A stretch of 64,000 nucleotides of DNA from Elephas maximus indicus (lineage: Eukaryota; Chordata; Mammalia; Proboscidea; Elephantidae). Below are positions 10,188-25,100 of this stretch, one piece after another. Position 1 is the stretch's first letter; every line of letters begins with the position of its first letter. Below the pieces are notes generated by a model. The model had not been told where the DNA came from and searched no databases. It saw only the letters and a program-made list of their open reading frames with translations. The DNA lies in NCBI RefSeq assembly GCF_024166365.1, contig NC_064842.1, forward strand, positions 29,173,001 to 29,237,000, in the 5' to 3' direction. The translations under genes and the position numbers were made by a program.

Positions 10188-13100
10188 ATGGCTTTGGAAG
10201 TGAAGACAAAACGGAAGAAGAAGACAAATGCCGGGCAGGGGTGAGTGGCATGCGGAATGTCTACGTGGGCAAGGACGTTGTGCATTTGGGAGCTCGGGAG
10301 GGGGGAAGCGACGGGCGGTGGAGTGGTGTCGCTGAGTATCTAGCGTTCATTTCCAGGGAGAACCCGGACGACAGCTTTTGCGGGAACCTGACTGGAGAGT
10401 ATCTCGTTGGACAAGTCGCCGATAGCTTATTCCACAGTAAGCGCCTCACCAGAGGCACCACAGATCGGCTGGCGTCCCTCTTCAGCCCTTTTGAGACTCC
10501 GGTTCAACCCGTGTACGTGCCTGTGCCTAAAGTAAGTCACTGGGTTCTATGACGAATGTTTCATTAGAACAGCTTTTCGACAAGCAAGTCTTACCCGTCG
10601 ATTGACCATGCAGGACATGATTTCTGTTGTGCCTTTGGGGGCATGGGGCAGATAGGATTAATTTTAAGTAACCTTTCACTACTAGATATAACCTGTAAGA
10701 GAGTAAAGATGCTAATTTAGACCACCGAATTATCGCTTAGGTTCAGAATTTTAAAGGATGAGATCTCAAACATAAATTCAAACTTTTAAAAGGAAACCAC
10801 CAAAAAAAGGAAACAGGATGAGGAGGAAGAAATTACATCCCAAATTCAAAGACCACATTTGCAAGAACCTGCAAAAAAAGTGAAAGTGAAGAAGAAACTT
10901 TCTGATGCAGACAAAAAGTTGGCAAACAGGTCAGTAACCTCTCTCCCTCTCAGTTGATGTTAAAGAAATTATAATTCATTTACCACAATAGTTGTCTTAA
11001 TCTTTTTCTCATTTCGTATTTCTAATAATTAATTTAAAATTTTTTCTATTATACAAAATGTCATATATGTACAGAATTTGAAAAGGATAATGAACCCCAT
11101 GTACGCAGCATCAGCAATTGTTAATGCTTGGTCAGTCTTGATTCATCTTTACTCCCATTCATATCCTCATTTGGAAGTAAATCTAAGACTTAGTATTTCA
11201 TTTATAAAATTTTAGTGTGAGTTTGGTGTTTTTCAACTAAATCCAGGGACCAAATTTCTCCCGTTAACTTAGTTGATGGTATTTTATTGTTGTTGTTGTT
11301 TTTAATACAGTTTATTTGAATCAGGATCCAAAGAAGGTGTGTTTGTTGCAGTTGGTTGATATATGTCTTCTGAGTCTAAGCAATGGCTCAGCTCTCCCAC
11401 TCTGTCCTTCCATCACCACAGAAGTTGTAGGGCGTCCAGTTACGTGCACCCTCTGCTGCTTAGCAGTGCCACCACACGATCCTAGTTTGCTTTCCTCTAC
11501 CCCATTACCAGCTTTTCCACAATGGTTGTCATGCTCTTTAAGTCCCTTATCCCCCTCATCGCCCCCCCCCCAAGTCTTTCTCAGCAGGTGATCCTGTTAC
11601 CTGGTGCAAGAGCTATTAATTGCTAACAGTTGTGAACTTCCACTTTTTGTCCCCTTATTTACTGTATCTGTGTTGTTGTTAGCTGTTGTGAAGTCAGCCC
11701 CAGACTCATGGCAACCCCATGCACAGAGGAACAAAGCACTGCCCATTCCCACAGCATACCTGTGATCAGTTATGATCATATGGTTGTGATCCATAGGATT
11801 TTTTTTGGCTCATTTTCAGAAGTAGGTCACCAGGCTTTCTTCTTAGTTCATTTTAGTCTGGAAGCTCCTCTGAAATCTGTTAAGTATCATAGCAACATGC
11901 AAGCCACCACTGACAGACGGTTGGTGACTGTGCTTGAGGTGCATTGGCCGGAAATTGAACCCACATCTCCTGCGAGGGAGGTGAGAATTCTACCACTGAA
12001 CCACCAACAGCCTTACTATATTTATGTGTACCCTTAATCTCTTCCCCTTTTTCTTAGAGAAAAGTGTCTTCCTTTTTATCTAAGATTATTCAGCTGTCTG
12101 TGTGTGTACACTACATACTTATTCTTCTGCACCTCTAGGGATTGGGCCAGCCATCAGATGCATCCATTGTCTTCTTTTTCTGTATTTTCAATCTTTTTAC
12201 CATATAAGTACACTAAAGATTCTTATCTTAGAAAAAGAAGCCATCTCTCACGCCCCCCCAAAAAAGCAAAACCCTATCTACAATCATCTCTTTTTGCTAT
12301 TGTTCCCTCAATCCTTTGCCTTGTACTCAAACTTTTTAAAAAGTTGTCTATACTTGCTCACTGTCGCTTTTCTTGATGTCTTTATTCTTCTATACACTGT
12401 CTGGTTATTTCTTGGTTTTGTTTTAGTTTTTTCTTTTTACTCTGACCATGCCCATGAAATAGTGCTCAGGGAGGCCACCCTACCTGGTTGTCATATTTGA
12501 TCAGCAGATGACCTTGGCCTTAAGAGCCTTCCCTGTTACATTTGAGATGGCTGCTTTCCTTCTGAAGCTGTTGACGTCTCTGATAGCAGTCTCTTCTGAT
12601 TCTACTCCTCATGTTTGTCTAGCCCTTCTTAGTGTTGTTGTCATTGGTACCTTTTTTTCTGACCTTAATGTTGATTTTCTTCAGGATTCTCTTCTTGGTC
12701 GTCTTCTCGTAACCTTTTCTCTCTCATTCTGGGCAGCCTCTCTCTTAATCTCCAGACCTGTATATCTGTTTGCATACTGGCACTCGCTCCTGTATGTTCC
12801 ACATACATCTCAAAATCAGAATGCTTCAGACTAATCTCATCATCCTCATCAAACCGGTCCCTTTGGTACCACCATTCTTCTAGTTGCCTAGGCCAGTGAC
12901 CCAGGAGTCTTCCTATACCATTACCTCTCCCTGCATATCTAATCAGATGCCGAGTCCTGATGATGCTTTTAATTTTCTCTTAAATCGGTCTTCTCCTTTC
13001 CACTTTCTCCCCTGTTCTCCTCAGATATACACCATCATTAACTGTCTCCATACTGGCAGTCCCTTCTCTAGCCTTGCCCAACCTTTCCGAATTATCTTCC

Positions 13101-16100
13101 ACCATGCTGCCCAAATGATCTCTTTGTAGGCATTGCTCAAAATCTTCAATGCTGTCACCCCAGTCTTCTGTGGGATAAAATCTAAGCAGCTTTGCATAAC
13201 AGGCAAGGCTTTTCTTGACCTGGTTCCCACCTTACCATACTGTCTCATATTCTTTGACTCCTGCTAGATATTTTATACACCATCCTGAACCAAAAATTAG
13301 ACGTAGTCCCTCTTTTTAGTGTAGCTTGTGATCTCCTGGAGAAGCACCCAGTGAAAATTTATTGAGCAGTGACTGTGTATCAGGCATCATGCTTCTTCCT
13401 CTGAGGAAATTTGTTTTTCCAGGCACATTTTTTCTCTTATATTCCCATGATGTATATTAGTTACCATTTTATTTTGAATTTTGCTTGTCTGGTGAGTTAC
13501 AAGTCCCAGTGGCACAATGGTTAAGTGCTCCACTGCTAACCTAACGGTTGGCAGTTTGAACCCACCCAGTGACTATGTGGGAGAAAGACCTGGTGATCTA
13601 CTTCCATAAAAATTACATCCAAGAAAACCTATACTGCAGTTCTGTTCTGTCACATGGAGTTGGGATTGACTTGATGACACCCAGCAGCAATGAGCTAGAC
13701 TATTGAAAGGCCTTTAATGGTGCCTTTTTTTTTTTTTTTAATCTTTATATCCCCAGATGCTAGAACTCAATAGGAACCCAGTGAATATTTGTTGAATGAA
13801 TCAGTCATTTTTATGACGACTCCTACCCATTCCCTCCCCTCACTCAGATCCACATCCAGTTCTCTTTGGGCTGACTCTCAGACTTCACTTATTCAGGGAA
13901 GCCAGTATTTTATATTGAACTTTCCATTTCAGAATTTTGATACACAGTTCTTTAAATGTTACAGAACTATTAAAAGTAGGAAATCTTTTCTTTCCTATTG
14001 GCCATACTACTTTTATAAAGTAAATATTTTGCAGGTATAGTAATCCTCTCAGACGCCCTGGGCCACCCTTCAAAATAGTGCTGCAAACCCTCTAAGGTTC
14101 TAGAGCAGTTGTGCTTTATCTGGACTTTGTAGCATGTCTTCAGAAATGGAGTTTTTCTTCTTCTAACTCTTTTTAAGTTGAAAATTTGTTTCCTAAAAAC
14201 ACTACCCACTTGTTTGGTAATATTACTTTTAAATTTTAGATATGTTTGTGAATGGTAAATTCATATTTAGAAAAGCCAGAGTAGTTGGGAAATATTTCTA
14301 ATCACAGAGAGTATCTATCCATTTATAAACTGCGTTTGTCGAATATTAGACCTGATTTCCATGACTCTTATTTCTTCCTTTTTTTGTTTTGCCTTAAAAA
14401 GGGAAAGCGCTCTAGCATGTGCTGATTTAGAAGAAGAAGAAATTCACCAGGAACACGGGCAGAAAAGGAAATGCTCCCAGTCTGGTGGTGGTGTTAAAGC
14501 AGCAGATAAAAAAGTGCTTGATGATGTAGATCACCCAGTTGTAAATCAAAGAAAGAAAATTCAAGTCAACCAAGAAGAGGAGAGATTAAAGAACGAGAGA
14601 ACTGTGTTTGTTGGTAATTTGCCAGTCACATGTAATAAGAAGGTGAGTTTATGGTTTGTATATTGTAAAAATTGAGGGACGTTAATAATTTTTCCGTTTG
14701 TTTACTCTTCCTTTGTTGAGTACACACATAATTAATCACTGTTGAGTATAAATAAATACATAAATTGTTCTGTGGTAGATTCCACCCTCCACCCCTTCCT
14801 TTCCATTCCTATAGTCACTACCCTATTTCAGGCTTTGGTCAGCCTCATTTGGGTTATTGTGGTGACTTCCACATAAGCACTAAAGCATGAGCTGCTCCGT
14901 ATGTGCAGGGGTATTTATTTATATCTTTTCTTTACTGCTCTGTGTATGCTGTGCACCTGAAAGGGTGCCTAGCACGTAGTTGTTGCTATGTGCCATCAAG
15001 TCGATTTTCAACTCATGCTGACGCCATGTGACAGGTTTGAACTGCCCCATGGAGTTTTCTTGGCTGTAATCTTTACCAGAATAGATTGCCAGAGCTTTCT
15101 CCTGCAGAGCTGCTAGGTGAATTCGAACCACCAACCTTTTAGTTAGCAGCTGAGTGCATCACCGTTGCACCACCAGGGTTCCTTTAGCACATAGTAAGCA
15201 TTCAATAAATATTCGTTACCTAAGTGAATGAGTGCATCCTCAATTTCTTCCATTATTTGGGCTTCACCAAATCAAAAACATGCCCTTTATTTTCTGTATT
15301 TTCATATGACACTGTTGGCAATCCCTCAGATCAAAACCCTGCTCATCTTTTGAAGTACAGTTTAAATTACAATTCCTGAAAAAGCAGACAGTACAAAAAA
15401 CTTAACTTCTTAACCTCTGCTTTTCACTGTTGCCCTCGTCTCCTAGCATTTGATTCATGATTATTTTGTAGGACATAATACAGTTGGCTTTATAGCATAC
15501 TTCACTTATTGATTTTCCTATTAGATTATAAGGGGCTCAAGAGAAAGGACTGTGTATGGTGCTTTGCACAAATTACACTCACTAATTAAATTGTTTTTGA
15601 ATTAGACTTGGTTATAGAAATTATTGCCTTAAGTATAATACACTTGAGCCAGTCATAAGAATAATGTATACAACTTGCCCTCTAGGCTCTCCCTCGATCT
15701 GATGGTCTCAATTCTGAACAGTTAGAGAATTTCTCATAGTGACATAAACATCCTAAAGAGTTTTGTCTGGTTTAACCCATAGTGAAAAGGTGACAGAATC
15801 TATGGAAAATATAAAAATAAGCCTAACCTAAATTTAGATGTTGTAGTTAAAGATTGTAGAAGATTAGAAGACAAAAATGTTGTGTACCTCATGGATATTA
15901 ATTTGAACTTGAATCGTGTTTTCCTTTTGTGTTAGTTGCGGTAAATTTTTTTGTCTACCCAACTGAATAGTCACCTACTTCTCCTGAAAGACTTTTAAAA
16001 TAAAAATTGTTAGTAAAAATTTTGAGGCAGTTTTACTTATTTCATTTTTGTACCACTTAATTGATGGACTAAAAGCATATGTGTATTTTCTTTTTAGAAG

Positions 16101-19100
16101 CTGAAGTCTTTTTTTAAAGAGTACGGACAAATAGAATCTGTACGATTTCGTTCTCTGGTAAGCCCCTTGCCGCTTAAAATTGCATAATCTTAAAGCTGTT
16201 GCATTTAAATCAGTCTATTAACTTCTTGGTATGAGTGAGAGTAGCACTTGACCTTAACCTTTTCAAGCAACAGGTTCGTTCTAATCTGTCCCAAAAGAAG
16301 AGTTGCCCTTGTATCTATTGCGGACTGTTGGACTTTGTTAAACAATTTAATGAGTTCACGTAATAAAATCGTATCTTTGTTACTAAGGCCAGGCGTGTTC
16401 TTTGGAGGGTGGATGGGTGACTTTTTTTTGCTGTGTCTATTTAATAGGCAGAGAAGTTAAACTTAATTGAATAGCATCTCCAGAATCTTGCATTCCCATC
16501 ATTCCCATCATATGTCCTACATCCATCCAGTGTGTTCCCATCATATGTATTGTGTCAATCCAGTATGGTAAGTTTGTGTGACTGCTGCCAACAACACTCA
16601 TACTCTGAGCATAGACAGATGAAGTTTTTTTTTTTTTTTAATCTAATGTTAAAACTTTATAGAAGTGATTAGTATTTGGTTTTACCAGTTAAACACTCTG
16701 TAGGCTAGTTGTAGTGCCATTCATTGGAGAGTGAAATGAGTGTCATTTGTGGTGGTTGGTTTTTCTATACATGACTTTTTTTTTTAACTGTGTGTATGAT
16801 TTACTGTGGTATATATTGTGAATATTATTATTTTTTAATGTAATTAATGCTTATTAGAATACAGGAAATGTTCATTCTGTGTTTCTGACTTCTTTTTTTT
16901 CTCAGGTGATTCTTGATATTATTGATGTTTTGGGTTGGATAATTGTTTGTTCTGGGAGCTGTCCTGTACACTGTAGGACGTTCAGCAGCGTCCCTGGCCT
17001 TTCTCCCCTAGATGCCAATAGCACTCTTAACTCCCCTCCCCCAGCTGTAACAACGAAAAATATCTCCAGACATTGCCAGTATCCCTGGGACATCTCCAGA
17101 ATTGCCCACTTCTCTAAAAGTAGACATTTCCCAAGGTTTTGACACAGTCCCCAAAATTGTTTTCATGGTGTTTGTTTTCTCCTTTTTTCACATGCATTTT
17201 GTCTGCCCTTCCTAGTCCTAGTTCAACATATCAGATCCTTACCTGACATGTCAACTCAGAAGTCCTACCAGCACCTCAGTTTCAGCATTTTTGTGCTTAC
17301 CTCTTTCTGCCCCGCACCCCAATCTCTGCTGCCCACTGATTGTCTATATTATCATTTTTCCTATATTACATACTTAAGCCGAGGCTACAAGCTTACTCAC
17401 ATTTGGAGTTGCCTTTGCCTCTCTTCTTTGGCCCAGCCATTCTGTTGTTTGCCAACCTTGATGGTTTTTCAACTGTGGTGCCTTTCCTAGATGAGTCATT
17501 CCTTGCTTTTTATATTTTCACACCTAAGTTCTCATTACCTTTTGCTGGAATTGTTGCAGTGGCCTGTTATGGCTCTCACCTCCAGTCTCCCTCTGCTTTA
17601 TCCAGCAAACCAGTGTCAACTTAGTCTTCCTAAAGTACTTCCTCCTGGTGCCCCTCCCCTTCCCAGCTCCCCACCCCCACTATTACTCACACACATACAC
17701 ACACACCCCTTGGCATTACCTTCTTACCCTTGGGAAACCTGCCCTGATTCTGCCTGTCCCTAGAGTACCCATGTTTGGTGACCCTGCTGTGCACTCTACA
17801 GCAAGCACCCTGTACTTTGTTATACTTATCACTCTTTACTGTAATTGTTGGTGACATTGTCCCACGAAAATGTAAACTGTGATTACAAATACCCTATTTG
17901 CCTTGCTTATCTTTGGGTCCCCAGCACTGGCACATTGTACCCATTAAATATGTATCACCTATTACTGTGGAGTCTATTCCAACTCATAGCAACTCTATAG
18001 GACAGAGTAGAACTGCTCCATAGGGTTTCCAAGGAGTGGCTGGTGGATTCAAATGGCCTACCTTTGGTTAGCAGCCATAGCTCTTAATCAGTGTACCACC
18101 AGGGCTCCAAGTATGTATTGAATTACCTAAAAACTTTGAGTTATTCTGTCAGTGAAATAGTGTCCTCAGGGCTTACCTATCAGTTTACATGGTGGCCCCA
18201 CTATACCAGTCCAGCTCGCCGCCAGCTCTTTGTTCCTTCACATGTATACTGTGCAGCAACCAGGTAGCTGCATGTCTTTATTGACCATGTACATAGGCCT
18301 TCTCACCTTGGGCGTTTTGCTCAGTTCATTTACTATTCCTAGAATTCTTTTGAAAGTTCCATTTTGCTTATCAAGATACTATGTGCTTTTCAATATGCAG
18401 CTAATGTCACCTCTTCAAGCCTTCTGGTGCTTTATATCATTAAATGGTGTTTTTTTTTCCCTCTAAATTCTTTTTGTACTTTATTGCCCTATGTTATCTT
18501 TATTTATTGATATTTTCAATAACAGGATGTAGATCCTTGAGAGCACACAGAAGGCACCTGGCAAATTTTTTTCGATGACTGTCGTTTGTCGTTTGGCGTG
18601 TTTTGCGCTGTTTCTCTTCCTATATTTTGAGAGTTTGACTCTAGGTTAGCAGTCTTAGCAGGACAAACAGAAAAGAGCCTATGTAAACTATCAGATGACC
18701 AAGAAGGAAAACAGCTTTTCCAGAGGAGATTTGTAGTAACTGCCCTAAATGAGATTTACATTCATAGAAGCTCCTAGGCTTGAACTGCAGGGTCTCTATC
18801 TTTTTTCTTTTGTTAATTGAGGTAAAATTCACCTAACATAAAATTAACCATTTAAAAGTGAACAATTGAGTGGCATTTGGTACATCACAATGTTGTGTAA
18901 CCACCAACTCTATGTAGGTCTTAAACATTTTCTTCACCCCAAAAGGAGTGAAGTAACAATGTATCTACTTATATTATTTATGAGTTTAATTTTAAAATCA
19001 CATCGAATATAAAATATTAATTTAGAAATGTGTTTTTCCACACACATAAAACCATTTTACTCACATTTTTCATGTGACAGCAGAATGTTGTCATAACTAG

Positions 19101-22100
19101 AACCCCCTTTGAGGCATCTGACACAGGTAGAGAGCTCATTACTTTTACTTCCGTCTAGGTTATTTGAGAGTCACTGCCTGTTAAATCTGAGTATGATACT
19201 AACATTGGAAATTTTTAACCTAAGCCATGAGGTCCCATTCATACAGCACAGGGCAGTTGTTTCTGGTTTGATTATTTCCCTAGAGTTTTTTTAATCATAA
19301 CATATCCAAGCTAGGTATTTAGGCTTAAATTAGAATTTAATAAATTTGAAGTAGTATTTCAAATACTGAATTTTCTTTAATACTGTTTTTTCCTTTCTTC
19401 TAAAAGATTCCAGCAGAAGGGACTTTATCTAAAAAGTTGGCAGCAATAAAGTAAGTTTATTAGAGAAAGGTAATCTTAAACTCTCTCTCCATTTTAGTTA
19501 AAAATTGAGATAATTTCTTAGCAACTTTGTAGAGTTTTATTTATTGAATAATGCATCACGCTTGACTGTTTTTTTTGTGTCTGTAATAGTGTATAAATTT
19601 ATTTGTAAAATGCTTGTCTTTAAGCCTTAATGTAGATTGTAGAGTCACAGAATGTAATATAAAATAATTTACTGGAAAATATACCATGAGGAATTTTAAG
19701 CATGTTCATTACTACATAGTGTTTGGAACAGAATAAGAAACTTTTGTGCCCAAATTTTCTAGTACAAATCATAAATACCATATTTCAGCAGTGCTGAGTT
19801 ACACATTTTCCCACATCTTATCATCTCTGAAATCATGATATACCTTGAACTAGTGATGCCTCACAGTTGCTGTCAGCCTGGCCTGAAGTCAGGCGCTCCT
19901 AGGGAGGAGGACTGTTTGCTTCTGCCAGTCACGTGGGTATACCACCAGCCCGAGACTGCTTTAAGTCCTCTGGTTGGGATACCTGGTGGCATAATGGTTA
20001 AGAGCTTCACTGTTAACCAGATGGCCGGCAATTTGAATCCACCAGCTACTCCCTGAAAACCCTATGGGGCAGTTCTGCTTTGTCCTATAGGGTCGCTGTG
20101 AGTTGGAATCGACTTGATGGCAACAGGTTTGGTAGTGTGACTTAAGGTTCACATTCTCAGGGGCTCCCCCTGAGTGCCGAGTATGAGACGTGCAAATTTC
20201 CTTGCTTTCCTTTCCTATATGGCATGGTACTTTCTCATTTACCTTCAGCTTTATGCGAGGCTTCCCATTCGTCCCCCAGTCTTGGGTGTGTTTTCTTTCT
20301 TAATGGTACATAAAATGATGAAAAACAATCAGAAGTGTCTTTGTAGTAGATAAACTATAATAATATACTTTAGAAACATTTTTGGGAATCTTATTATATA
20401 AAAAATTTGAATTGCATCAGTCCCTTTGGACTTCTTGTTTAGGTGCCATCATAGCGACCCTGTGTACGACAGAACAAAACACTGCCCGGTCCTGTGCCAT
20501 CCTCACAATCATTGCTGTGTTTGAGCCCGTTGTTGCAGCCACTGTGTCAGTCCATCTCGTTGAGGGTCTTCCTCTTTTTCGATGATCCTCTACTTTACCA
20601 AGCATGAGCCCTTACTTCAGGGACTGGTCCCTCCTGATAACATGTCCGGAGTATGTGAGATGAAGTCTCACCATCCTTGGCTTCTAAGGAATATTCTGTC
20701 ATACTTCTTACAAGACAAACTTGTTTGATAATCTGCCCCTGGTGGTTAGCTTTGGAGGGAGGGATGGGTTGTAATTGGGAAGGGCCACATAGAGAGGTGT
20801 CTAGGGTGTTGACCTTTTAATAATTCACTGAGCTATACATTTTTGTGTAGTTTTTTATACGTGTGTTTTATTTTACAGTTAGAGAAAAAAATCCAAGTTG
20901 CCTTTCACATCTGTTTGTGTGTGTGCCAGATACAGAGCTGCAACTGAGATTAGAGTGTCTAGTCCTTAATGTTCTCAGGGATTGGTGTCATGTTGGGGGG
21001 CTACTGGTTCTCACACAGCGATGATTTGTAAAAAGGGGTGGGCTACGTGTTTGGGCTAATACTTTATTAGTTATGTGTTACTTTTTGAGTTATTACATAT
21101 TTATTCTAAGAGATGAAATTTTCCCCCAGTATTTCTCGTTGTATCTATTGATTGAGAATAGAAAATAAGCTGTATTTATTTTCGTAAGATTGAGGATAAC
21201 AAATTTTGTTTTCTTTGATGTAGACGTAAAATTCATCCTGATCAGAAAAATATTAATGCCTATGTCGTGTTTAAGGATGAGAGTGCTGCTACAAAAGCTT
21301 TGAAAAGGTAATTGTATCTCTTCAAGGTTTGCCCAGAATTATTGCATTTCAGTGTGCACAGGTACATTTTTTATTCCTTGGTTTTACTTTACAGCTCATT
21401 TTACAGTAACTCAGTGCTCATTTGTAATAACCAGTTCCCCATGTATTTATAGAAATGGGACCCAAATTGCAGATGGATTTCGTATTAGAGTTGATCTTGC
21501 ATCTGAGACCTCATCTGTAAGTAGTATTTAATTTTTTTAAAGAACTTAACTGTAGCCTTGCAGAGAAAAATATTTCCATCTGCACTTGAGCTGAGAGGGG
21601 AGTGGGATTCGTAGTGTGAGCACCCGGGTGAGCACAGAAGAACATGAAGCTTCTTCCCTCGAGATGCTTAGGGTGCTTAGAGTGACACAAGGACTTTTAG
21701 TCAGCTTTAGCTTCAAGAATATACTCTCTTCTGCTTGAATACTTTCCCTACCCCCACTATTAGAGCAAATAATCCTAGAACGTTAGGGCCAGAAGGTACA
21801 TTAGAGATTATCTGTTCTGACCCCTTATCATATAGACTGAGGTTGGGAAAGTTAAATCATTGACTAAACGTTATTTGAATACCTCCTGTGTGTCAGACAC
21901 ACAGTGGTAAGACAGTCTCAGTTCCTTAGGGACTCACAGTATAAAGGTAGAGATGAGCAGATGAACAGATTGTTGCCTGGTTTTACAGTAAATATCAAGA
22001 AGGTCAGCAGTTTGAATCTACCAGCCCCTCCAAGGGAGAAAGATGTGGCAGTCTGCTTCCGTAAAGATTTACAGCCTTGGAAACCCTATGTGGCAGTTCT

Positions 22101-25100
22101 ACTCTTTCCTGTAGGGTCGCCATGAGTCGGAATTGACTCAGTAGCAGTGAGTTTTGTTATTTCGGTTTTATACAATAGATGCATAGTATGTTGTATCAGC
22201 ACAAGAAAGGGGCACTTAACTTGGGGAAGTGCAAACAAGAAGGGTCAAGGAAGGTGTCTAAGAGAATAGGTCTTAAATCAGTTTTGAAAGATGAGTAGGC
22301 ATTAGTGAAACTACTGCTGCCTCCCCCCCGCCCCCCAAAAAAGGGCATATCTGGGCAAGAAAATCAGTGTGAATGATGGGAAACTTAGTTTGCTGAGGGA
22401 ATGGTAAGAGCTTGATGCAGATAGAAGGTATGAGGTACGAGGGGCAGTGTAGTAAGAGTTGCAGTTGGAGGAAAAGAGGCCAAATCATGAAGACCCTTGG
22501 TTGCCATGCTGAGGGATCTGGATTTTATGTGGCATTTGTTTTAAAATTTTAAACTAAGAAGTAACATGGCAAGATTTGTGTTTTGCACAGGCCTCTCTGG
22601 AAAGGGAGGATGGGTTGGAAGAGTTCACTGCAGTCACAGTTCATTGCAGTCATTGTCAAAGTGCTTAGTTGAGAAATGAGAAAGACCTGGATGAAAGTAC
22701 AGGGGTCAGCAAACCTGTGGGCCAAATCCATCCACCACCCTTTTTGTTAATAAAGTTTTATCAGAACGTAGACATTCTTTTCCATTCACCTATTGTTGCT
22801 GGCTGCTTTCCTGCTGTAACAGCAGAGTTGAGTATTTGCGACAGAGACCACAGGGCCCACAAAGCTAAAATATTTACCATCTGGCCCTTTACGTACACAG
22901 TTTGCTGACTCCCGATGTAGCAAGCCTTTCTTGAGCAACTACCATGTGTCAGTGCCAGCCGTGAACAAAGCTCCCTCTGGTGGCACTCACTCCCAGTCTA
23001 GCCAGGAAGATGGAGTAAGTTGATCACCAAACAAGGGACTGATGAGAGAGATGTGTGGCTAACTCAGGAGGAGTGGTGACCAAGTCAGGCCGAGAAGTGA
23101 AGGAAAAGGAGGATTTTAGGATGACTTCTGCTTGAGAGATTTTTTTTCTTAACTCTCTTTGTGTTTCAGAGGGACAAAAGATCAGTATTTGTGGGGAATC
23201 TCCCTTACAGTAAGTTTATTTAAACAAACTATCTGTTATTAAAATAACGGGAAATTAAAATTGATTTAGTAACTTAATGTTTTGCCTGAAGACCAACTTT
23301 AAAAAGCATGCAGTATAAATAGACTAATTTTCATGATGATATATGTAAATGGACCACCAGCCACTCCTTGGAAACACCATGGGGCAGTTCTACTCTGTCC
23401 TATAGGGTCGCTATGAGTTGGAATCGATAGCAATGGATTTAATGTGTAAATAGCTTTATTATTAAAAATTTCCAGCTTTCTAAGGAGATTCCAAGTCTTA
23501 ACCTATGTTTTGGCTGAATTCGATTTAGAAATTGAAGAATCTATGGTTGAGAAGCACTTTTTGGACTGTGGAAGTGTTGTGGCCGTGAGAATTGTGAGAG
23601 ACCAAGTGACTGGAGTCGGCAAAGGGTTTGGCTATGTGCTGTTTGAGGTAGGGCAGACTCAGGCACTATCACTGTCCTTTGAAGAAATGGGAGGGGTTGT
23701 TACTCCCATTTCACCTATTCGGACATAACTGTCATTTTTACCCTCAGTTGTGTCTTGAGAAAACTGAGTTCATAAACTGTGTTAGGGAGTACGGTTGCTA
23801 CAGTAGCACCTCAGCCAAAAGATGTTCTGGTTGGCTCTTTATTCACAGTAATATTATCTCTCTGAATCTCAGTTTCTTTAAAATGGGGAAATTAATTGAC
23901 CATTCGCTCAGAAGAAAATTTTAGTCTTTTTACTTTAGTTGACTAAATAATGACTATTGTTTCATGCCTAACATTGTTAAAAAAACTAAAGTAGTAAAAA
24001 ATAATACATGTACTATCTGAGAGCATGCAAATTTTTCTTCCCTCAGCAACCGTCAGTCAATACATTTCCTTTAAGTTTTTTCCTGTGCCTTTTTTTTTTA
24101 AATTGAGCTTATATCTGTGTATATAAAATTTTGCAGCCCGCTTTGTTACATTGTGCTGTGTAAGAATGTTCCACTAAGTGATGTAACATAGTTTATACTC
24201 TTTTCTTCCCCTAATGTTGGACATTTGCAATATTCTGTTTTTTGGTGTAAAAATCAAAATGCAGTGGTTACGTTTTTTTTCTTGAATGATTTCCTGCTCC
24301 TTGGATTATGATTATTCCCATTAGCGCGCAAGTTGTGTGACCATTTTCAAGTCTCTCAATATCACTTAAAATCCATTCCCATCAAATCAATTCTGACTCA
24401 GCGACTACAGGGCAGAGCAAAGCTGCCCGATAGAATTTCCAAGGCTGTAATCATTATAGAAGCAGACTGCCACATCTTTCTCCTGTTGAGCCGCTGCTGG
24501 GTTCAAACCGTAGACTTTTTGGTTAGTAGCTGAGCACTTAACCACCGCACTACTAGGGCTTCTTTGATTTGTGTCTTACATCATTCCTGTATTGTAGTTA
24601 TCTTACTGCTTCTTGATTATTACCTGATAGGCTCTAAAGTCTTTGAACAGACATTAAGCGTTATTATCATTTAGTGGTTCTGTGATACAATAAAAGAATG
24701 CTAGGTCTTTCAATCTGAAAGGAACTCTAGAGGGCACCTAATCCAGGATCTCGGGAAGTGTAGAGTTTCCTGCCCTCAATTCGTCTAGTACAGCTTGACT
24801 TTTACCCAAAGATTTCTATGAAGCAGGCGTTTTATTGGTTTAAAAGATTCCGTATGGTTAGTTAGTCTAACACCTCGCTTTACCGGAGAAAAATGAAACC
24901 TTTAGGATTGTGACTCACCTGATCATTTGACAAAATTGTTTGAGAACTTCCTGAAGAAAAATTTGTTGGTACCTAATTAAAATGCGACTTAACGCACTGC
25001 TGTGAAAACACAAGAGGTTGGGGCTTATGAGGTATGGAAATGGAAGGGGTTTGTATGTTCAAATCTGAAAATGGTTCTTATCCATTAGCGTAGTGATTTT

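Larger units (their letters stand above)
10930..14401 (+). other. RBM34: RBM34 intron 3
   Basis: Intron of 3.5 kb. It carries a long-type AfroSINE (11671-12012), a sense L2 of about 1.1 kb (12160-13290), an AfroSINE (13501-13690) and unassigned T-rich sequence. No extra exon is visible. Confidence 0.8.
16158..19406 (+). other. RBM34: RBM34 intron 5
   Basis: Intron of 3.25 kb. It contains a MER20-like copy (16897-17140), a sense L2 (17200-17955), an AfroSINE (17956-18108), an L1 3'-end-like piece (18810-18945) and unassigned sequence. Confidence 0.75.
19451..21223 (+). other. RBM34: RBM34 intron 6
   Basis: Intron of 1.8 kb with an AfroSINE (19976-20133) and an antisense RTE LINE 3' end (20436-20728). 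The rest is A/T-rich and unassigned. Confidence 0.75.
21517..23169 (+). other. RBM34: RBM34 intron 8
   Basis: Intron of 1.65 kb containing an AfroSINE (21998-22156), an antisense L2-type segment (22200-22690), an hAT/MER copy (22702-22920) and an L2/MIR-like piece (22925-23110). Confidence 0.75.
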
